DNA from: Marinicella algicola
GTDB lineage: Bacteria > Pseudomonadota > Gammaproteobacteria > Xanthomonadales > Marinicellaceae
NCBI RefSeq assembly: GCF_028401385.1
Contig: NZ_JAQOMR010000001.1
Span: 1,614,501-1,678,500, forward strand
DNA: 64,000 nt
Direction: 5' to 3'
How positions within the stretch are numbered: position 1 is the first letter of the stretch; each line of letters starts with the position of its first letter. Positions 56,359 to 64,000 of the stretch are shown here, piece by piece. The position numbers were made by a program, and so were the translations under genes. The notes beneath the pieces are model-generated. The model saw nothing but the letters and a program-made list of their open reading frames with translations, was not told where the DNA came from and did not search any database.

Positions 56359-59154
56359 TCAGGCCTCGTTGTCGCCCTCGTCGGTTTCGGCTGCAGGCGT
56401 CTCGTCGGTGGTGACCTCTTCCGTACCGTCGCCTTCAACGGGTTCGGCTTCTTCGGGCTCGGAGATCCCCTCGACGGAAACAACCTTCTCGTCGCCCCCG
56501 GTCTTGAACACCGTGACACCCTTGGTGGCACGACTTGCGATACGGATATCGTAGACCGGTACACGGATCAGCTGTCCGGCATTGGTGACCAGCATGATCT
56601 GGTCGCCCTCCAGAACCGGGAAGGCGGCGATCAGACGGCCGATTTCTTCGGTTTTCGATGTGTCGGTAGCACGAATGCCCTTACCGCCACGGCCGGAGAT
56701 GCGGAAGTCATAGGAGGATGAACGCTTCCCAAAGCCCTTTTCGGTCACTGTCAGGATGAACTGTTCATAGAATTTAAGCTCCTCGTAGCGATCATCGCTC
56801 AACACGCCCTCTTCAGCTACGTCCTCGCCGACAAGCGCGATCTCCTCACTCTCCCCGGTTTCGGTACGGCGTTCGAGTGCGGCCCGTTTCAGATAGGCGG
56901 CGCGTTCCCAGGGCTCGGCGTCGACATGGCTGACGATGGTCATCGAGATCACCTCATCGCCCTCGGCAAGCCCGATGCCACGCACACCGATCGAATTTCG
57001 ACCGGAGAAGACGCGGATGGCGGGAACCGGGAAGCGGATCGCCTGGCCCATCGCCGTCGTCAGCAACACATCGTCATCCGGTGTACAGGTCCAGACCGAC
57101 AGGATGCGATCATTCTCGTCATCGAGCTTCATCGCGATCTTGCCGTTGCGGTTCACCTGCACGAAGTCCGACAACTTGTTACGGCGCACAGTGCCACGTG
57201 TGGTAGCGAACATCACATCGAGTTCGGCCCAGCTTTCCTCATCCTCCGGCAGCGCCAGAATGGAGGTAATCGCCTCGCCCTGCTGCAGCGGCAGCATATT
57301 GATCAGAGCCTTGCCGCGTGACTGCGGCGTGCCGATCGGCAGGCGCCAGACCTTTTCCTTGTAGACGATACCGCGTGAGGAGAAGAACAGTACCGGCGTG
57401 TGGGTATTGGCCACGAACACGCGGGTGACGAAATCCTCATCACGGATCGCCATGCCGGCGCGGCCCTTACCACCGCGCCGCTGGGCGCGGTAAGTGTTGA
57501 GCGGAACCCGCTTGATGTAGCCATTGCGCGAAACTGTGACGACCATGTCCTCGCGGGCGATGAGGTCCTCATCGTCCATATCGGGACCGCCTTCAAGAAT
57601 TTCGGTGCGCCTCGGCGTGCCGAATTCATCCCGGACAGCAATCATCTCTTCCTTGATGATCTCCTGAATCCGCGTGCGCGAAGACAGGATTTCAAGATAG
57701 GATTTGATCTCGTCGCCGATCTTGCCGAGTTCGTCACCGATTTCATCACGACCCAGCGCGGTCAGGCGGGACAGGCGCAGTTCGAGAATGGCCCGGGCCT
57801 GTTCCTCGGACAGCTGATAGGTGCCGTCGTCGCTGATCTTGTGACGCGGGTCCTCGATGAGCAGGATCAGCGCCTCGACATCCTTTGCCGGCCAATGCTT
57901 TTCCATCAATTGCTCACGCGCCGTCTGCGGATCAGGCGCGCGGCGGATCAGGCTGATGATCTCATCGATATTGGCAACCGCAATGGCAAGACCGACCAAC
58001 ACATGGGCCCGGTCACGCACTTTGCGCAGAAGGTATTTGGTCCGGCGGCTGACAACATTCTCGCGGAAGGAAACAAAGGCCCTCAGAATGTCGAGCAGGC
58101 TCATCTGTTCCGGCTTGCCGCCGTTCAGCGCCACGAAGTTACAACCGAACGAAGTCTGCAGCGGCGTGTAGCGGTAGAGCTGATTCAGGATCACGTCGGC
58201 ATTGGCGTCGCGCTTCAGTTCGACAACAACACGATAGCCTTCGCGGTCGGATTCATCGCGCAGATCGGAGATGCCCTCAATGCGCTTTTCACGCACAAGA
58301 TCGGCCATTTTCTCGATCATCGTCGCCTTGTTCACCTGATAGGGAATTTCGGTGATGATGATTTGCTCGCGGTCGCCGCGCATCGGCTCGATGGTCGCCC
58401 GCCCGCGCATGATCACAGAACCGCGTCCGGTCTCGTAGGCTGACTTGATACCGGCACGACCGAGGATCTGTGCGCCCGTCGGCAGGTCCGGTCCGGGAAT
58501 GATCTGCATCAGCTCCGGAAGCTCGATAGCGGGATTTTCCATAAGCGCAATGGTGGCGTCGATCACCTCGCCGAGATTATGCGTCGGCATGTTGGTGGCC
58601 ATACCGACGGCAATGCCACCGGCGCCATTGACCAGAAGGTTCGGGAACTTCGCCGGAAGAACGACCGGCTCGGAAAGCGTTCCGTCATAGTTCTCGCGGA
58701 AATCGACGGTATCCTTATCAAGATCGTCGAGCAAAGTATGCGAGACTTTTGCAGCCGGCACTCGGTATAGCGTTCGGCCGCCGGCGGATCGCCATCGACG
58801 GAACCGAAATTGCCCTGCCCGTCAATCAGCGGCAGCCGCAGCGACCAGTCCTGCGCCATACGCGCCAGCGCATCATAGATCGCGGAATTGCCGTGCGGGT
58901 GAAACTTACCCATGACGTCGCCGGTAATACGGGCGCACTTCATGTATTTCTTGTTCCAGTCAACGCCGAGCTCGGACATGCCGTAGAGAATGCGGCGATG
59001 CACCGGTTTCAGCCCGTCGCGCACATCCGGCAGCGCACGGCTGACGATCACGCTCATGGCGTAATCGAGATAGGAACGCTGCATTTCTTCCATGATGGAA
59101 ATGGGCTCGATGCCCGGCGGAGCCCCCGCCCGATGGTGTCGTTTGATCAGTCAA
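56359..59154 (-). CDS. gyrA: DNA gyrase subunit A
   Basis: Breakage-reunion subunit, about 931 residues. Catalytic region: [33 protein letters not shown], the quinolone-determining stretch [22 protein letters not shown] (Ser and Asp wild-type), RYTE with the active-site Tyr; the C-terminal beta-pinwheel includes the GyrA box QRRGGKG. An A is lost in the run at 58747-58750 (RLQKVSHTLL). The extreme N-terminus is also out of phase: TTG 59154 gives [11 protein letters not shown] but needs a shift of plus one or minus two near 59125 to reach [14 protein letters not shown]. The tail is acidic and repetitive. Confidence 0.95.
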
Positions 59155-59390
59155 AATGAATCACGATCTCAAGCTAGAATCATATGGCGCGTTTATAGCC
59201 GAATCCGATCCCGAACGCCAATTTGCAAAGCATTTGGGTGGTGGACACAGCAGCGGCCCACGACAAAATAAATTCGTATTTGGCGGCAGATTTGTGGCAG
59301 GGTAGCAAGAATGACATCGTTACGACTCTGGGTTTCCGAAAATGCTGTAATATCTGCCGAATCCGAAACCAGCAGAACCGGGAGGTTTCG
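59155..59390. promoter_or_regulatory. Divergent region gyrA / marC
   Basis: About 235 bases, AT-richer around 59230-59290, holding promoters for both directions. No specific operator recognised. Confidence 0.35.
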
Positions 59391-60038
59391 ATGACTGAAC
59401 TGACAACGCTTTTGAGTGGTTTCACCACCTTGATGGTGACGATGGACCCGCCCGGCATGGTGCCGATATTCCTGGCACTGACAGTCGGCATGACGCGTGG
59501 CCAACGCCGTCGCGTGGCCGTGCGGGGCGCCCTCATCTCCTTCTTCCTGCTTCTTGCGTTCGCACTTTTCGGCGACAGTATCCTCGGCGCGCTTGGCATC
59601 TCCATGAGTGCGTTCCGCATCGCAGGCGGTATCCTGTTGTTCTGGATCGGTTGCGAAATGATTTTCGAGAAGCGTCAGGAACGCAAGGAGAAAACCACAG
59701 AAACCGCCATTACCAAGGACAATATCGCCAATCTTGCGGCTTTCCCGCTGGCGATGCCGCTGATCGCCGGGCCCGGCGCGATCTCGGCCACGATCCTGCT
59801 CGGGTCAAAAATGGAGACGGTACTGGACAAACTAGCGCTTGTGCTCGTGATCTTCATCGCCGCGCTGGTGGTGCTTCTAGCCATGCTTTCCGCCGGGCTG
59901 ATCGACCGTTTTCTGGGCGAAACCGGGCGGAATATCCTCACCCGCATTCTGGGTATGATGCTGACTGCCCTTGCCGTACAATTCGTCATCGACGGTATGC
60001 AGACAGCCTTCCATATAGGCCCGGTCGCGTCAGGCTAG
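59391..60038 (+). CDS. MarC-family integral membrane protein
   Basis: A 215-residue protein with six predicted membrane segments and the MarC/UPF0056 pattern: MVTMDPPGMVPIFLALT at the first helix pair, FGDSILGALGISMSAFRIAGGILLFWIG, and AFPLAMPLIAGPGAISATILL. The function of the family is unknown; the original link to multiple antibiotic resistance has not held. ATG 59391 follows GGGAGG. Intact. Confidence 0.88.
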   Translation: MTELTTLLSGFTTLMVTMDPPGMVPIFLALTVGMTRGQRRRVAVRGALISFFLLLAFALFGDSILGALGISMSAFRIAGGILLFWIGCEMIFEKRQERKEKTTETAITKDNIANLAAFPLAMPLIAGPGAISATILLGSKMETVLDKLALVLVIFIAALVVLLAMLSAGLIDRFLGETGRNILTRILGMMLTALAVQFVIDGMQTAFHIGPVASG

Positions 60039-60044
60039 GCAAAC

Positions 60045-60063
60045 CGGCGGGACAAGCCCGCCG
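60045..60063. repeat. Small GC-rich inverted repeat between convergent genes
   Basis: CGGCGGG-ACAAG-CCCGCCG, seven-base arms, just after marC and before the stop of the convergent hydrolase gene. There is no clear T-run, so it would be a weak terminator at most. Confidence 0.4.
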
Positions 60064-60076
60064 ATCCCTTCACGCC

Positions 60077-60955
60077 TTACGCCCCGAGAAACTCCAGAAG
60101 GCTTTCACTGAAAGCCTCTGGCTCTTCAAGCGGTGGCGTATGCCCGCTTTGCGCAAACGTGATTATCCTGACATCAGCGAAGGCCGAACGATATTCTGTC
60201 CCAGCTTTCGGCTGGCGCGATCAGGTAATCCTGGGCACCAATCGCAATCAGCACCGGGGCAGAAACAGCCCCGCGAGAGCGACCATGTCGATATCACGGA
60301 AGACCTCGCCCCAGAGATGATCGAAAACCGGATCGTTTATCGGCACATCCTGCCACAAATGGCGCGCATCATAGCCGGGATCGCTCCAGCTTCGCGCACC
60401 AAGCCGCAACAGAAGATGCCGGAAACGGGCACCCGGCTCTGTCTGGATATCGTCTGCAAGGCAAAGAAGATCCCGCTCCAGAATTGTCTTTCGACGGGCA
60501 TCGGCCTCGGCAGAAAACCGCACCTCCGCAGCCTCCAGCATCGCTCCGGACTGGCTCGGGGCCGTGCCGACGATCACGACATGGCTCACGCGTTCTGGAA
60601 AACGCGCCGCATAGGCCAGCGCCATATATCCATGCCCGGAGTGGCCGAGAATGGCAAAACGCTCAAGGCCGAGATGCACACGCATGCGCTCGATGTCGCT
60701 GACAACGCGATCGAGACTGGAGTCACTGTCTTCGCATCCCGTAATCGGCGTCGCGAACCCGCAATGGTCGATGAAATGAAACCGGCAGTGCCGTCGTAAA
60801 GACGCCGGGAAACAGCGCGCATAATAGTTGGCACTGCCAACCACAAGAAGTGGAATGCCCAGCCCTTCAATGATGTATGAAAGAAGAAAACCGCCGCTTT
60901 CCAAAACGCCGTAACGATCACCCTTATCGGTGACCGGAGAAAGAAAATCCGTCAT
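60077..60955 (-). CDS. Alpha/beta hydrolase
   Basis: About 292 residues with the alpha/beta-hydrolase plan: LLVVGSANYYARCF (first strand), FIDHCGF, nucleophile elbow GHSGHGYMALAYAARFPE (G-H-S-G-H), VLIAIGAQDYLIAPAESWD with the acidic residue, and the terminal His in FAQSGHTPPLEEP. Two breaks: a lost G near 60262 (VALAGAVSAPVLIA) and a surplus T near 60190 (RISSAFADVR). The closest pattern is the proline-iminopeptidase-like group, but the substrate is open. Confidence 0.8.
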
Positions 60956-61132
60956 GTCTGATCCATAAAAGCATCGCCGTTCCAAGAGGAACGGGCGTCA
61001 AAACCTTCGGTGCTGACCGCAAGAACGGCACACCGGTTCAGTGGTTTCTCGCAATCCCCGCTAACGGATCAGTTTCATGTTTTCTTACTCGCCTTCATTT
61101 GAGAATCCGGACTATGGCCTGCAGTCACATAT

Positions 61133-61164
61133 AAAAGCCGACGCAACCTCGCGGTCGCGCCGAC
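61133..61164 (-). terminator. ssb terminator
   Basis: Twelve-base stem GTCGGCGCGACC / GGTTGCGTCGGC (three G-T pairs), loop GCGA, followed on the minus strand by TTTTATATG. Confidence 0.8.
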
Positions 61165-61180
61165 TGCCGATTAATACAGA

Positions 61181-61685
61181 TCAAAAGGAATATCGTCGTC
61201 GAGATCCTGCGAGAAACCGCCGCTGGAACCACCGCCGCTGCGAGCGCCGCCGCCGCCAGAGGCCGGCTGCGAGCCGTAGTCGTCGTAACCGCCGCTCTGG
61301 CCGCCGCCACCTGGCCTCCGCCGCCGCCTTCGCCACGCCCGTCGAGCATGGTTAGCGTGGAATTGAAGCCCTGCAGAACGACCTCGGTCGAATAACGCTC
61401 CTGACCGCCCTGGTCAGTCCATTTACGGGTCTGCAGCTGGCCCTCGATATAAATCTTGGAGCCCTTGCGCAGAAACTGTTCGGCAACCTTGCACAGGCCT
61501 TCGCTGAAGATCACCACGCGGTGCCATTCGGTGCGCTCCTTGCGCTCACCGGAATTGCGGTCGCGCCAGCTTTCCGAAGTTGCCACCCGCAGGTTGGCGA
61601 TCGGCCTGCCGTCCTGGGTGCGTCGGATTTCCGGGTCCGCGCCGAGATTGCCGACGAGGATGACCTTGTTTACACTACCTGCCAT
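61181..61685 (-). CDS. ssb: Single-stranded DNA-binding protein
   Basis: OB-fold protein of about 168 residues: [64 protein letters not shown], then a Gly/Ser-rich linker. A G is lost near 61312 in the linker. At the end the reading DDDIPF continues as DLY only because one T is missing in the run at 61184-61187; with it the protein stops exactly at DDDIPF, the partner-binding tip. Divergent from uvrA across a LexA box. Confidence 0.93.
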
Positions 61686-61793
61686 GAAACCACCTGCTTT
61701 GGCCGCGACAGCGGCCTCTTGAAGAATTTCAAACCAGCATAAACGATCTGCCGCGTGGCGACCAATCGCGGGCATGAAATCCACAATAAAAAT

Positions 61794-61808
61794 GTTCTTT
61801 ATTTGTTC
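61794..61808. promoter_or_regulatory. LexA box (SOS operator) between ssb and uvrA
   Basis: GTTC-TTTATTT-GTTC, a perfect match to the alphaproteobacterial LexA consensus GTTC-N7-GTTC, centred about 115-130 bases from both divergent starts. It predicts damage-inducible expression of uvrA and ssb. Confidence 0.88.
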
Positions 61809-61930
61809 TAAAGCGCTGATATGATCCCGTCAACCGATTCATTTCCGACGCCGTATTGGATAAAACCTCGACAGGCCGCTCCTGCGAACTACATAAGAAC
61901 CGATTTTCCTTTGCCGAGAAGCCGAAAACC

Positions 61931-64000
61931 ATGAGCGAACTCAAAAATATTACCATTCGTGGTGCGCGCCAGCACAATCTGAAGGGTATCGATGTCGACC
62001 TTCCGCGCAATTCGCTGATCGTGATGACCGGGCTTTCGGGCTCGGGCAAATCATCGCTCGCCTTCGACACGATCTATGCGGAAGGCCAGCGCCGCTACGT
62101 CGAGAGCCTGTCGGCCTATGCGCGCCAATTCCTCGAAATGATGGAAAAGCCGGATGTCGACCGCATTGACGGACTGTCGCCAGCCATCTCGATCGAGCAG
62201 AAGACCACTTCGAAAAACCCGCGTTCCACCGTCGGCACGGTCACCGAAATCTACGACTATATGCGCCTTCTGTTTGCGCGCACCGGGGTGCCCTACTCGC
62301 CTGCGACCGGGCTCCCGATCGAAAGCCAGACCGTCACCCAGATGGTCGATCGGGTTCTGGAAATGGAAGAACGCACAAGGCTTTATCTGCTGGCGCCGCT
62401 GGTTCGCGGCCGTAAGGGCGAGTTCCGCAAAGAACTGGCCGAGCTGATGAAAAAGGGCTTTCAGCGAGTGAAGATCGATGGAGCCTTCTACGAAATCGCC
62501 GAGGCGCCGAAGCTCGACAAGAAATACAAGCACGACATCGATATCGTCGTTGATCGCGTGGCCGTGCGCGCCGATCTGGCGACCCGTCTTGCCGACAGTC
62601 TGGAGACCTGCCTTCGGCTTGCCGATGGCCTCGCCATTGCCGAGTTTGCCGACAAGCCGCTGCCTGAAGCGGAAACGGCCGCTGGCGGCTCCAAGAACAA
62701 ATCTCTCAACGACACCCATGAACGCATTGTTTTTCGGAAAAATTTGCATGTCCGGTGTCAGGCTTCACAATCTCGGAAATCGAACCACGCCTGTTTTCAT
62801 TCAATAACCCTGTCGGCGCCTGCCCGACCTGTGACGGGCTCGGTTTCCAGCAGAAGATTGACGAAGATCTTGTTGTGCCGGACCGCGCGAAAAAGCTTGC
62901 GGACGGGGCAATCGCGCCCTGGGCTAAGTCCTCATCGCCTTATTACAAGCAGACGCTTGAGGCGATCGGCAAGCATTTCGGCTTCAAGATGACCGAACGC
63001 TGGGACAAGCTTCCCAAGACGGCGACGGATGCAATCCTGAACGGTACCAGCGAGAAAATCGAATTCAACTATGCCGATGGCGCGCGCTCCTACAAGACCA
63101 CCAAGACCTTCGAGGGCATCATGCCGAATCTCGAACGGCGCTGGAAGGAGACGGATTCGGCCTGGGCGCGCGAGGAAATCGAGCGATACATGGCCGCCGC
63201 CCCATGCCCGGCCTGCAACGGCTACCGGCTGAAACCCGAAGCTCTGGCCGTCAAGATCGACGACCGCCATATCGGCCATGTCAGCAAAATGTCGATCAAG
63301 GCGGCACGCGACTGGTTCGAAAGCCTGCCAGACCGGTTTTCGCAGAAGCAGAATGATATCGCCGTGCGTATCCTGAAAGAAATCAACGAGCGGCTGCGCT
63401 TCCTGAATGACGTCGGCCTTGAATATCTGACGTTGTCGCGCAATTCCGGCACGCTGTCTGGCGGCGAGAGCCAGCGTATCCGGCTTGCCTCCCAGATTGG
63501 CTCGGGGCTCACCGGCGTGCTCTACGTGCTCGATGAGCCATCGATCGGCCTGCATCAGCGCGACAATACCCGGCTTCTGGAAACGCTGAAACATCTGCGC
63601 GACATCGGCAATACGGTGATTGTGGTCGAGCACGACGAGGATGCGATCCTGAGCGCCGATTATGTGCTCGACATCGGCCCGGCTGCCGGCATCCATGGCG
63701 GTGAGGTAATCGCCGAGGGCACCCCGGCGGCGATTATGGCCAACCCGAAATCGCTGACCGGACAATATCTGAGCGGCAACCTCGCCGTTGCCGTTCCCTC
63801 GGAGCGGCGAACGCCGAAGAAGGGCAAAGCCCTCAAGGTGGTCGGCGCGCGCGGCAATAATCTGAAGAACATCACCGAATCCATACCGCTCGGTGTGTTT
63901 ACCGCGGTGACCGGGGTTTCCGGCGGCGGCAAGTCGACCTTCCTGATCGAGACGCTTTACAAGGCCGCTGCGCGGCGCATTATGGGTGCGCGCGAAAATC
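61931..64000 (+). CDS. uvrA: Excinuclease ABC subunit A, 3' end outside window
   Basis: Damage-recognition ATPase of nucleotide excision repair; about 690 residues are present. First ABC module: [21 protein letters not shown] and Walker [24 protein letters not shown]; zinc-finger region CPTCDGLG; a second zinc motif [14 protein letters not shown]; signature [38 protein letters not shown]; and the second Walker [17 protein letters not shown] before the edge. One T is missing near 62731 ([16 protein letters not shown]). The ATG at 61931 is chosen as in homologues. Confidence 0.96.

Noticed and set aside
58860..58930. Quinolone-resistance mutation in gyrA
   Set aside because: The stretch reads [12 protein letters not shown] with Ser and Asp at the resistance positions; the Asn is usual in this lineage as far as I know.

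Overview
The window looks like chromosomal DNA of a Hyphomicrobiales (Rhizobiaceae-like) alphaproteobacterium. The basis is gene order and protein character: kdsA-eno-ftsB-pdhA-pdhB-pdhC-lpdA with a lipoyl domain on the E1 beta subunit, the ATP synthase zeta-type inhibitor beside purC-purS-purQ, clpS-clpA, crcB-rluC-HAD-ATP12, a tandem glycine riboswitch before gcvT-gcvH-gcvP, and a GTTC-N7-GTTC LexA box between ssb and uvrA. Base composition is GC-rich except for a few accessory islands.

Layout. 1-8.9 kb (minus strand): pyruvate dehydrogenase complex genes, septum protein FtsB, enolase, KDO-8-P synthase and a VOC protein. 8.9-12.8 kb: a large autotransporter. 13.1-18.6 kb (plus): periplasmic folding factor PpiD, trpD, trpC, moaC, moeA. 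18.6-20.3 kb: accessory island with an AT-rich orphan gene and an IS5-family element. 20.3-26.2 kb: zeta inhibitor, purCSQ, a PagL-like deacylase, clpA/clpS. 26.6-32.8 kb: extensin-like lipoprotein, thioesterase, RDD protein, uvrB, 2OG-Fe(II) oxygenase. 32.8-35.5 kb: ELM1-like protein, integrase remnant beside tRNA-Leu(GAG), lipB, an XRE regulator. 35.7-42.1 kb: glutathione-dependent formaldehyde cassette, ATP12 chaperone, two tandem HAD phosphatases, RluC-type synthase, CrcB. 42.3-46.9 kb: glycine riboswitch and gcvTHP. 46.9-52.0 kb: second accessory island with an unrecognised multidomain gene split by a second copy of the same IS, decayed transposase DNA, an IS630 element and an MscS-like fragment. 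52.2-56.2 kb: tgt, queA, two cyclophilins, coaD. 56.3-64 kb: gyrA, marC, a hydrolase, ssb and uvrA (running off the end).

The dominant technical feature is about fifty single-base frameshifts, mostly one base lost from a homopolymer, spread over essential genes (gyrA, pdhA, pdhB, ssb, clpA, uvrA, tgt). I read these as uncorrected sequencing errors, not pseudogenes, and annotate each gene over its whole reconstructed span with the break noted. True decay is limited to the IS-rich islands and the integrase remnant.

The most interesting biology is the IS-interrupted accessory gene at 47.2-49.4 kb (alpha/beta domain, coiled coil, HicA-like C-terminus), a PurC that lacks two conserved active-site segments, and a candidate -1 slippery heptamer shared by both IS copies.
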